NCBI GenBank assembly: GCA_964370845.1
Contig: CAYJLB010000054.1
Coordinates: 1 to 15,670 of the forward strand
Origin: CAYJLB01 sp964370845
GTDB lineage: Bacteria; Bacillota; Clostridia; Oscillospirales; Ruminococcaceae
DNA: 15,670 bases
Direction of reading: 5' to 3'
The notes under the pieces were generated by a model that ran no database searches, had not been told where the DNA came from, and worked only from the letters and a program-made list of their open reading frames with translations. Below are positions 7,157-14,275 of the stretch, in pieces. A program made the position numbers and the translations under genes. How positions within the stretch are numbered: position 1 is the first letter of the stretch; every line of letters begins with the position of its first letter.

Positions 7157-8441
7157 TTGGTTAAAATAAAAAACAAAATAATAAATTTTTTTGGCAAGCT
7201 TTTTGACGAGAAAATTGAGTTTAAGGTTCGACTTTTCAATATTTTAGCTTTGCTTGCTACGATAATGTGTATTTTTTTAGTAATTGCAACATCAATAGCA
7301 AATGCTGGTTTTATTGTTATATTTCTTTGTTCAATTTCAGTAGTTTTCTCCGCAGTAATGCTATGGTATTCNNNNNNNNNNTCGGTGTTATCTAATAACA
7401 ATAGTTGTTGTATTTTTCATAATATTCCCAATATTTTTCTTTACCGACGGGGGATACAAAAGTGGAATGTCTAATTACTTTATATTTTCAATAGTGTTTA
7501 CCGTTTTAATGTTGGACAGAATTTATGCTATAGTGGTTTCGTTACTTCAAATTTTGCTTTTTGTTGGAATGTGCTTTATAGGTTATTATTTCCCTGAAAC
7601 AGTTACACCTATGACATCCGAGGCACGGATTTTCTCTGACCATTTAATTGCCTTTTTAGGGGCAGGAATTGTTTGTGGAATAGTTGTTTACTTATATATG
7701 GACCAATATGAAAAACAAAGAGTTTTACTTAGCAAGCAAAATGAACAACTTCAAAAATATAACGAAGCTAAGAATACTTTTTTAACTACAGTTGCCCATG
7801 AAATAAAGAACCCATTAACGGCAATTTCACTGAACGCAAGGGACACTATAGAACTTTTTTACGAGGATCTTCAAGACGAAGAACTAATAAATAGCAACCT
7901 TGAAACTGTTGAAAAAATTGTAATGCGAATTGACAGAATATTGACGGATTTAATGGACACTGTTTCAATTGAACAGGGAAGGTTAAATTTATCCATTGCT
8001 CCAATGCAGTTAGAGGACGTTTTGAAAGAGGCAGTAGAGTTTTTACATAGAGATGTTGAGGCTAAAAATAATAAAATTGTATTGACAATAGAAAAATCGC
8101 CTTTAATTTTTGGTGATTACCAAAGGCTTTTACAAGTAGTGATTAATTTACTTTCAAATGCAATTAAACATACTAAGAACGGAACAATTGAACTGTCTTT
8201 GGAAAACAGTGGTGACGAGCAAAGAGTTATTGTAAGTGATACAGGTGCTGGTATGCCAGATAAGATAAAAAATGAAGTTTTCAAAGGCTATGTTTCAATG
8301 AGTAAGGAATACTGGCGTCACGGAATCGGGCTTTACATAAGCCATCAAATTATTATGGCACATAATGGAAATATTGAAATTCAAAGCGAAATGGGGCAGG
8401 GAACTAAAGTAATTTTTACTGTTCCAAAGGGAGAGCTTTAG
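7157..8441 (+). CDS. Membrane sensor histidine kinase, interrupted by a 10-N assembly gap
   Basis: A sensor kinase that autophosphorylates and passes phosphate to the response regulator 31 bases downstream. The start is TTG at 7157, with AAGGAG at 7142-7147 nine bases upstream. The first 71 codons encode two membrane segments (about residues 27-47 and 50-70). The N run at 7372-7381 follows, and coding resumes in another frame at 7383, giving a hydrophobic strand, then FTDGGYKSGM, three more membrane segments, a short coiled linker and the kinase core. Numbered from the ATG at 7467: HisKA motif AHEIKNP (phospho-acceptor H111, codon 7797-7799), N box around N231, G1 DTGAGM (258-263), G2 HGIGLYIS (285-292). 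All ATP-binding boxes are present. The frame change matches the placeholder gap: a true gap of a multiple of three restores one reading frame. This is probably an intact gene, not a pseudogene. Confidence 0.88.
7372..7381. other. Assembly gap of 10 N inside the kinase gene
   Basis: Ten N in a row. The reading frames on each side require a true missing length divisible by three, so 10 is a placeholder, not a measured size. The missing residues fall between the second and third membrane segments. Confidence 0.97.
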
Positions 8442-8472
8442 TTAGAAAATAATGATTAAAGGAGCGAGATTA

Positions 8473-9153
8473 ATGAAAGAGCAAATTTTAATTGTTGAAG
8501 ATGAGATTAATATTTTAAATGCAAATAAGCAAATGCTTAAAAGGCGTGGTTACGATGTTTTTACTGCTGAAACTGTACGAGAAGCGAATTCTCTCCTTGA
8601 AAAAATTTCACCTGATTTGTTAATCTTAGATGTAATGTTGCCTGACGGAAACGGATTTGAAATATGCGAAAATTTCCGTAAAGACAATCGCCAACCTATT
8701 TTGTTTTTGTCAGCAAAATCAGATTTTGTAAGCCGTGTTGATGGAATAAAAAAAGGCGGAGATTATTATTTAACTAAACCGTATCACTTTGAAGAACTTT
8801 TAGCGGTAATCACAAGGCTTTTAGAAAGACAAAGTGAGATTAATTCCAAAAATTCCGTTTCAATAGGGGAGCTTGACTTTGATTTTTCAACTCTCTCTGC
8901 AAAAGTTAACAATAAAGAAACGTTGTTAACAAAAATTGAAGCAACTTTGCTAAGTGTTCTTATCCAAAATGTTGACAAAGAAATATCTAGAGAAACTTTG
9001 TACGAAAAAGTTTGGGGAGCAACTGCAATTAAAGATACAAGGGTAATAAAAACCCACATTTCAAGGCTTCGACAAAAAATTAATTGCGACAATACCGATA
9101 GTTATGATATTTTAGCGGTTTATGGCAAAGGTTACATATTTGTACGAAATTAA
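8473..9153 (+). CDS. OmpR/PhoB-family response regulator
   Basis: A 226-residue DNA-binding response regulator, the likely partner of the kinase just upstream. I place the start at ATG 8473, with AAAGGAG at 8458-8464 eight bases upstream; an in-frame ATG at 8452 lacks a ribosome site. The receiver domain (about 1-115) has the acidic pair E10-D11, phospho-acceptor D53 in LILDVMLPDG, S80 in the T/S position and K102 in the TKPYH motif. A winged-helix DNA-binding domain fills about 126-225, with the recognition-helix region TRVIKTHISRLRQKI and the terminal GKGYIF wing. All phosphorylation residues are intact. Targets are unknown; the divergent T7SS operon and its inverted repeat are candidates by proximity alone. 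Confidence 0.95.
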   Translation: MKEQILIVEDEINILNANKQMLKRRGYDVFTAETVREANSLLEKISPDLLILDVMLPDGNGFEICENFRKDNRQPILFLSAKSDFVSRVDGIKKGGDYYLTKPYHFEELLAVITRLLERQSEINSKNSVSIGELDFDFSTLSAKVNNKETLLTKIEATLLSVLIQNVDKEISRETLYEKVWGATAIKDTRVIKTHISRLRQKINCDNTDSYDILAVYGKGYIFVRN

Positions 9154-9167
9154 AAAACAATAAATAA

Positions 9168-9208
9168 AAAAGGTGTAATGAAACATTTTCAGTTTCAATA
9201 CACCTTTT
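9168..9208. terminator. Bidirectional terminator between convergent genes
   Basis: The arms AAAAGGTGTAATGAAAC (9168-9184) and GTTTCAATACACCTTTT (9192-9208) pair over 17 positions with one mismatch and a 7-base loop. A T-rich tail (TTTTCTTTAATTTTT) follows on the plus strand and an A-rich stretch precedes it, so it can end both the response-regulator transcript and the converging phosphodiesterase transcript. Confidence 0.85.
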
Positions 9209-9220
9209 CTTTAATTTTTA

Positions 9221-11434
9221 TTAATTTTTATCAAGTAAATCTTTAAAATCGGCAATATTCATTGGTTTTGCGTAGTAATATCCTTGAATTGCATAACAAT
9301 CTATTGTTTGTAAAAATTCAACTTGGTCTTCGTACTCAATACCTTCGGCTACAACAGTTGAACCTAAACTAGTTATAAGATTTACAATTCCGGTTATTAC
9401 GGTTTTTGCGATTTCTCTAGAACTTTCTTCGGTAATAAAGAAACTTCTATCAAGTTTTACAACATTAAATTTAAATTCTTTCAACATTCCAAGAGCAGAA
9501 TATCCAGAACCAAAGTCATCAATTGAAATAGTAAAACCAGCTTCATTTAAATCAGTTAAAACTCTATTTAAATAACTTGCATTTTCAATAATTGTAGTTT
9601 CCGTCAACTCAATTTCAAGTAAGTTTGTAGGAACTTCATTTCGATTAGCGATTTCAACTAACCTATTAACAAAGTTTGGATTTTGCAAGTGACATCTTGA
9701 GAAATTGATTGAAATTGGTATTGGAGATTTATTGTCTTTTAACTGTGCAGAAATAAATTTACAAGCTTGTTCAAAAATATATTCATCAACGACAACAATA
9801 AACTCATTCTTTTCAAACAAAGGGATAAATTCATTTGGATAAACAACTTTTCCATCTTGTTCAAACCAACGAACTAATGCTTCAGCGCCAATAATTTTTC
9901 CAGTTTTAGGGTTGTATTTTGGCTGTAAAAACATTTTAAATTCATCGTCTTGAAGTGATTTTTCCATTTTATTTGTAAGCTCCGCCATACGAAGCATATG
10001 TTCTTTGAATTTTTCATCATAATCCCAAATTGACCAGCCAGATTCGCCACGAGCATAACTATGTGCAATACTCACTTTACTTATCATATCATCTACGTCT
10101 TTTTCGTCTTTAGCTAAGAAATAGCGACCATACCTAAAATTGAATTTATGATTTTTAACCTCAGGAACACAGTCTTTAAGCATGCTATTATAATTATCTC
10201 TATGCGTGAAAAAATTTTCAACTCTTTCTTTTTCAGCGAAAACTAAAAGTTCATCTGAACCAATTCTGGCAATTTCAAAAACGCCACCTCTAAGTTTTTC
10301 AGCAAGTTTTGAAACAGCACAAATTACTTTGTCTCCAACTTCCATACCATAAACTTCATTAATTACTTTAAAGTTTTCAATATCGCCTTTGAAAAGAATA
10401 TACTTACTTCCATCGAAACCTTTTTCATTAATGATTTGTTTTAAAACAAGTTTGAATTTTATAAGGTTAGATACACCTGTTAAATCATCATAAAAAGCAA
10501 CTTTTTCAATTTGTTTAACATTTTGTTTTCTTACCCAAAGTATATAAGCAATTAAAATTCCGAAAGTTAATAATAACACAACATTTATAATTATCATACC
10601 GCTTGTAATAGCATTTCCACTAGCGGAAAGTGCACTTTCGGATATTTCAAAAAATAAAGTCCAATCATGTATTCCAAGTGGAATATATTCTCCAAGCTTT
10701 CTATCGCCACCAATTGAGAAAGTTACGTCGCCAGGTGTTGATGTTGCAAAGTCATTCAATATACTCTCATAAGTTTTCCCATTTTCAAATTCAGCACTTA
10801 CAAAGTTTTCAAAGGAAATAGGGAAAGGATAAGTATGCAAAAGTATAGTTCCTTCCGAGTTTACTATCATAGCGGAACCACGACTGTCCGTTGCGCCAAT
10901 AAGCAGTGAAGCAAGATCCGTTACATTATATTCAGCTACAATTACACCTTGAATGGTTCCATCATTATAAATTGGGGCAGTTACAGCTAAAACAGAAACG
11001 TCCGAGTATTTTGAAGTATAAACATCAGTAATGGAAACTCCTCCAGAAACGGAACTTTCAAAATAATCTTCCATAGAAATATCAGCTGATTTTCTATTTG
11101 ACGTAATCCCTTTCCCATTTGTATCAGTTACGATAATAGTTTCTATTTCATACTCTTTAGCCCATACGTCCATAGCTTCATATAGAGATTCATGATCATC
11201 TCTACCAATATGTGTAATTACATCGACGATTCCTTTTACATTATCTTGTTTATTTTCAACAATCAGCGAAATAGCATGATTTTGTTCTTGCGCCATATCT
11301 TCAAGTGAAGATTTTGCAGAATCTTCAAGCTCACTAAACACTAAATTGTTAAACCAAACAACAGCGATAATATTCGAAATAAGAATTAAAAGTAAAATAA
11401 AAACGATTGTAAATTTTCTGTATTTATTTATCAT
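9221..11434 (-). CDS. Membrane dCache-GGDEF-EAL protein, predicted c-di-GMP phosphodiesterase
   Basis: A 737-residue membrane protein predicted to hydrolyse cyclic-di-GMP in response to an external ligand. In order: membrane segment (about 8-28), extracytoplasmic dCache-type sensor (about 30-270), membrane segment (about 278-300), GGDEF domain (about 312-470), EAL domain (about 490-735). The GGDEF signature reads G392-S-D-E-L396 and the upstream DIENFKVINE departs from the usual D-x-D-x-F-K-x-x-N-D, so cyclase activity is doubtful; GTP binding may still be possible. The EAL domain has E518-A-L, N577, E609, D639-D640, K660, E697 and Q717, the full metal and catalytic set. The start ATG has GGAG 11 bases upstream. 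Its promoter region runs into the second N gap, and its 3' end faces the bidirectional terminator. It appears monocistronic. Confidence 0.93.
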   Translation of the reverse strand: MINKYRKFTIVFILLLILISNIIAVVWFNNLVFSELEDSAKSSLEDMAQEQNHAISLIVENKQDNVKGIVDVITHIGRDDHESLYEAMDVWAKEYEIETIIVTDTNGKGITSNRKSADISMEDYFESSVSGGVSITDVYTSKYSDVSVLAVTAPIYNDGTIQGVIVAEYNVTDLASLLIGATDSRGSAMIVNSEGTILLHTYPFPISFENFVSAEFENGKTYESILNDFATSTPGDVTFSIGGDRKLGEYIPLGIHDWTLFFEISESALSASGNAITSGMIIINVVLLLTFGILIAYILWVRKQNVKQIEKVAFYDDLTGVSNLIKFKLVLKQIINEKGFDGSKYILFKGDIENFKVINEVYGMEVGDKVICAVSKLAEKLRGGVFEIARIGSDELLVFAEKERVENFFTHRDNYNSMLKDCVPEVKNHKFNFRYGRYFLAKDEKDVDDMISKVSIAHSYARGESGWSIWDYDEKFKEHMLRMAELTNKMEKSLQDDEFKMFLQPKYNPKTGKIIGAEALVRWFEQDGKVVYPNEFIPLFEKNEFIVVVDEYIFEQACKFISAQLKDNKSPIPISINFSRCHLQNPNFVNRLVEIANRNEVPTNLLEIELTETTIIENASYLNRVLTDLNEAGFTISIDDFGSGYSALGMLKEFKFNVVKLDRSFFITEESSREIAKTVITGIVNLITSLGSTVVAEGIEYEDQVEFLQTIDCYAIQGYYYAKPMNIADFKDLLDKN

Positions 11435-11512
11435 ATATTAAAAATCTCCAAATTACATTTAATCAAAATTTAACATTGTACATTAATAAATATTGTACTA
11501 TAATTTTGTGTT

Positions 11513-11522
11513 NNNNNNNNNN
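11513..11522. other. Assembly gap of 10 N between genes
   Basis: Ten N in the spacer between the dCache-GGDEF-EAL gene and the surface-protein terminator. The true length is unknown. It hides the likely -35 region and any leader of the phosphodiesterase gene; a TACAAT-like -10 (minus strand, 11492-11497) lies just inside the known sequence. Confidence 0.97.
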
Positions 11523-11532
11523 ATATATAAAA

Positions 11533-11571
11533 AACAGCGATATAACCAAGATAAATTGGCATATCGCTGTT
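11533..11571 (-). terminator. Intrinsic terminator of the surface-protein gene
   Basis: A perfect 11-bp stem, AACAGCGATAT (11533-11543) and ATATCGCTGTT (11561-11571), has a smaller CCAA/TTGG stem inside the loop. On the minus strand it is followed by a T tract (GCTGTTTTTTATATAT). It lies 40 bases past the stop codon at 11611. Confidence 0.88.
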
Positions 11572-11610
11572 ATTTTAATCACTTAATTAAAATATTTTAT
11601 TAAAAATACT

Positions 11611-14085
11611 TTATATTGATTTATGATTCTTTTCTTTTCTTGAAAGGATAATTAATGAAGTAGCTGCCACTGCACCTGTAATTGCAATAATAGGAAGATG
11701 TTGACCAGTTTTTGGAGCTTCTTCTGTTCCAGCAAGTGGAACGTCCGTTTCAGCGATATCTTCTTCAGTAGTTGTTTCAACTTCATCAGTTTCAACAGGA
11801 GCAAGAGGAACAGTTTCCTCAGGAACTTCTTCAGTTTCATCTATAATTCCTTTTACATAAACTGTAACAATAACATTTCCGTTAATAGTTCCGCTTGTAT
11901 TTCCTGTAATTCTAACTAAATCAAATCCAGTAGGAGCTTCTAGGAAAGAGTTTGGAACAGTGTATAATGTTCCGTTTGGACCAGAAGCTATAATGTCAGT
12001 TTCTAAAGTTGAACTTGTATCTTCATCAATTACAGTAACAGTTACTGTATAAGAAGGTTGAGATACTGTTGGAACTGTTGGAGGTGTAGAACCCTCAACT
12101 ACTGTTAATGTATATTCGGAACTGCCTTCTTGATATCTTTCAGTTTCTTCTGCGTGAGCTTCAATTATTGCTTCACCAACACCAATAATAGTAACTCTAC
12201 CAGTATTATCTACAGTTGCAACACTGTGGTTATTACTTGTATAAGTAACGTCAGTTTTTGCACCTTGAACTGGATAATCGAAAGGCGAATCACTTGTAGT
12301 TTTTGTAATAGAGTATTCTGGGAAAGTTAGAGTTTGAGTTTCTCTAACAATTATTATTCCATCACCTAATGTTTTTGTGTTTATTGGTGAAGAGATATCA
12401 GAAGCATTAGTAGTATTTGTTTCCATAACACGAGTGTAAATTGAATAGGAAGTATTAGGTGTCAGTCCATTAAATTCGCCACTTGTTTGCCAAGTTATTC
12501 CGTCTAAAGAATATTCTTGCCCTGTAATCATATAAACTATGATTTGATTTTTGCCTACACTACTTAAAGTTGGCGCACTAGGAGCTTTTCCACCGTCAGC
12601 TTTTTCGATTGCATTTGTATCTTTAGAAACAACACCAGCTTTATCATTCGCAGTAACTTCAAAAGTTAAAACTTCTCCAATATCGGAATCTGTTGGTGTG
12701 TAAGTAAGCCCTGTTCCAAGGATTGTTGTGCCATTTTTCCAAGTATATACTAAATCAGTAGAATTTGCACCTGTTACAGTTGCAGTGATAGTTTTGCCGT
12801 ATTTTCCATTGGATAAACTAACATTAGCTACTAAACTTTCGATAGAAGAATCAATTACAGTAAAATCTATTTGAGAACTATTGTTAGTTTGGTCACTAAT
12901 AGTTCTTACTGTTGTATTATAATTCCCAACAGATAATCCTTCAATTGGAACTACTGTAAAAGTTGTACTTTCATTAGTAGTTAATGTAGTCTTCATTCCT
13001 GTTGTATCAACTGTGAATTTTGTCTTATCATCGTACCATAATTCAACTTTAAGATTAGTTATAGTTTCACTACCTGTGTTTGTGTAAGTTAAAGTTAAAG
13101 GAGTTAAATCGGTACCTAAATATCCCTCATTTAAACTTGGGAAAGTGTGTGGTGATGGCGTTAATGTTGAATTTCTATCAGCTTTTTCAACTGATAAACT
13201 AAAATTAGGTGCGTCAGTTAAATCTATTCCATCACCGACAACTCTTAAATTAGCTGTGTATTTCACACCCTGAGGCAAACCTAAAACAGGAGTAATGTTA
13301 ACACTAATACCAGCTCCAACTTTTAGTGATGCCAATTCTGTAGTATCAATTTCAAATCTATGACCGTCAGATCCATTTAACATAAATTTTAAATTAGTAA
13401 TCTCTGCATCACCAATATTGTGTATTGTATAAGTTAGTGGAGTTACATCTGCTTTGGTATAACCAAATTTTACATCTGTGAAAGTTTGTTCTGTTTTTGG
13501 ATTTATTGTAATTTCATATTCTGATTCTGGAGGAGCATCGTCCATTATTGTGTATAATATAGTATCAGATGTAGGTGTTATACTAGTAATAATATTATTA
13601 CCATCAGGAGTAGTAGATATTGAAAATTCATCTTCTCCTATAGGAGTTAAATCAAAAGCTTCACCTTTTGGAACAAATATTATCATAGCAATTTCAACAT
13701 ATTCTTCTGATATAATAAAAGTTAATTTTACAGTATTTGCAGGTCGTGTTGCCCAAACTGGATAAAAAGTAGCTTTTCCATCTTGAATCATAAAATCTAA
13801 TTCAAAACTTTGTCCTGGTAATACACATTCGAAAGCTGTACCATCGCCTGCATCAGTATTCGGATACCACCCGATAAATTCTTTCCCAGGTGGAGCAGTA
13901 AATCCATTTTCAGGCAGTGTAAATGGTTTTAAGTCGTCTGCAATTGTTATATCTGCCATTGTGCCAGTTGCACCGTTTGGGTCAAATGAAACAGTTGCGC
14001 TTGCAGCAAAAGTTTGGATTGCTAGTAGATTTATCATTAAAATTAAAGATAAAACCACCGTAAATAATTTCTTTGTCATTTTCAT
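11611..14085 (-). CDS. Secreted, cell-wall-anchored multidomain surface protein (APKTG sorting motif)
   Basis: An 824-residue surface protein. A Sec signal peptide (about 1-30, cut near AASA) is followed by an InlB-type B repeat (31-113, with FDPNGATGTM and FIGWYPN), a beta region (114-183), two related beta repeats (about 190-300 and 305-411, sharing PLTYTIHNIG / PLTLTYTNTG), an Ig-like unit (414-490), an Fn3-like unit (500-573), a BIG2-like unit (578-664), a MucBP-like unit (678-746) and an acidic Thr/Glu/Pro linker (747-789). It ends with APKTG (790-794), a hydrophobic segment and a basic tail (RKEKNHK). This is the plan of a sortase substrate with a non-leucine motif. No enzyme domain is visible, so adhesion or matrix binding is inferred. 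ATG at 14085 has AGGAAGGA 11-12 bases upstream. No sortase gene is in the window. It lies between two c-di-GMP phosphodiesterase genes. Confidence 0.9.
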   Translation of the reverse strand: MKMTKKLFTVVLSLILMINLLAIQTFAASATVSFDPNGATGTMADITIADDLKPFTLPENGFTAPPGKEFIGWYPNTDAGDGTAFECVLPGQSFELDFMIQDGKATFYPVWATRPANTVKLTFIISEEYVEIAMIIFVPKGEAFDLTPIGEDEFSISTTPDGNNIITSITPTSDTILYTIMDDAPPESEYEITINPKTEQTFTDVKFGYTKADVTPLTYTIHNIGDAEITNLKFMLNGSDGHRFEIDTTELASLKVGAGISVNITPVLGLPQGVKYTANLRVVGDGIDLTDAPNFSLSVEKADRNSTLTPSPHTFPSLNEGYLGTDLTPLTLTYTNTGSETITNLKVELWYDDKTKFTVDTTGMKTTLTTNESTTFTVVPIEGLSVGNYNTTVRTISDQTNNSSQIDFTVIDSSIESLVANVSLSNGKYGKTITATVTGANSTDLVYTWKNGTTILGTGLTYTPTDSDIGEVLTFEVTANDKAGVVSKDTNAIEKADGGKAPSAPTLSSVGKNQIIVYMITGQEYSLDGITWQTSGEFNGLTPNTSYSIYTRVMETNTTNASDISSPINTKTLGDGIIIVRETQTLTFPEYSITKTTSDSPFDYPVQGAKTDVTYTSNNHSVATVDNTGRVTIIGVGEAIIEAHAEETERYQEGSSEYTLTVVEGSTPPTVPTVSQPSYTVTVTVIDEDTSSTLETDIIASGPNGTLYTVPNSFLEAPTGFDLVRITGNTSGTINGNVIVTVYVKGIIDETEEVPEETVPLAPVETDEVETTTEEDIAETDVPLAGTEEAPKTGQHLPIIAITGAVAATSLIILSRKEKNHKSI

Positions 14086-14105
14086 AAAATAATCATTCCT
14101 TCCTG

Positions 14106-14131
14106 AGTATGAAAAGTTAAGTTTTCATACT
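14106..14131 (-). promoter_or_regulatory. 5' leader stem-loop before the surface-protein ribosome site
   Basis: A perfect 10-bp inverted repeat, AGTATGAAAA (14106-14115) and TTTTCATACT (14122-14131), with a 6-base loop. It lies immediately upstream of the AGGAAGGA site (14097-14104) in the predicted leader. It could stabilise the mRNA, control ribosome access, or be an operator in DNA. There is no T tract after it. Confidence 0.6.
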
Positions 14132-14164
14132 TTCCCCTTAAAACGTTGTGTTTATGTTTTATTT

Positions 14165-14193
14165 TATATAAATGATAACATATAAATCTACAA
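14165..14193 (-). promoter_or_regulatory. Promoter candidate for the surface-protein gene
   Basis: On the minus strand, TTGTAG (14188-14193) and TATATA (14165-14170) are 17 bases apart, giving a leader of about 70 bases. The match is moderate and the region is AT-rich. Confidence 0.4.
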
Positions 14194-14197
14194 AGTT

Positions 14198-14219
14198 AAA
14201 TGTGCTTTTTGGCACATTT
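14198..14219. repeat. Short palindrome upstream of the surface-protein promoter
   Basis: AAATGTGC (14198-14205) and GCACATTT (14212-14219) form a perfect 8-bp inverted repeat with a 6-base spacer. It abuts the candidate -35 box, where a regulator site could be. On the plus strand it is followed by six T, so a weak plus-strand terminator is also possible, although no plus-strand gene precedes it. Confidence 0.5.
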
Positions 14220-14228
14220 TTTAAAAAT

Positions 14229-14264
14229 AAAAAATCGTCCACTATATAAATAGGGACGATTTTT
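14229..14264 (-). terminator. Intrinsic terminator of the right-edge GGDEF-EAL gene
   Basis: A perfect 11-bp stem, AAAAATCGTCC (14230-14240) and GGACGATTTTT (14254-14264). It starts 11 bases after the stop codon and on the minus strand ends in a T-rich tail (TTTTTTATTTTT). The near-symmetric A and T flanks would let it work in both directions. Confidence 0.88.
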
Positions 14265-14275
14265 ATTATTTGTTA

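Noticed and set aside
7467..8441. A separate kinase gene starting at ATG 7467
   Set aside because: No ribosome site precedes this ATG, and the frame stays open back to the N gap with membrane-sensor sequence. It is the internal methionine of one gap-split gene.
8452..8472. Upstream in-frame ATG for the response regulator
   Set aside because: There is no Shine-Dalgarno before 8452, while AAAGGAG is well spaced for ATG 8473, which also begins the typical receiver-domain sequence.
11698..11919. Plus-strand open frames opposite the surface-protein and EssC genes
   Set aside because: They are shadows of the minus-strand genes, with low-complexity Ser/Phe/Asn composition, no ribosome sites and no family resemblance.
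14086..14096. Mini-ORF starting in the ribosome-site box (ATGATTATTTTATGA) overlapping the surface-protein ATG
   Set aside because: The mini-ORF ATG directly abuts the Shine-Dalgarno, too close for initiation, and similar chance ATGs arise from the GGAATGA box elsewhere.
14086..14165. Possible c-di-GMP riboswitch in the surface-protein leader
   Set aside because: The leader is only about 70-80 bases and I find neither the conserved GEMM core nor its tetraloop/receptor elements; only a simple stem-loop is present.
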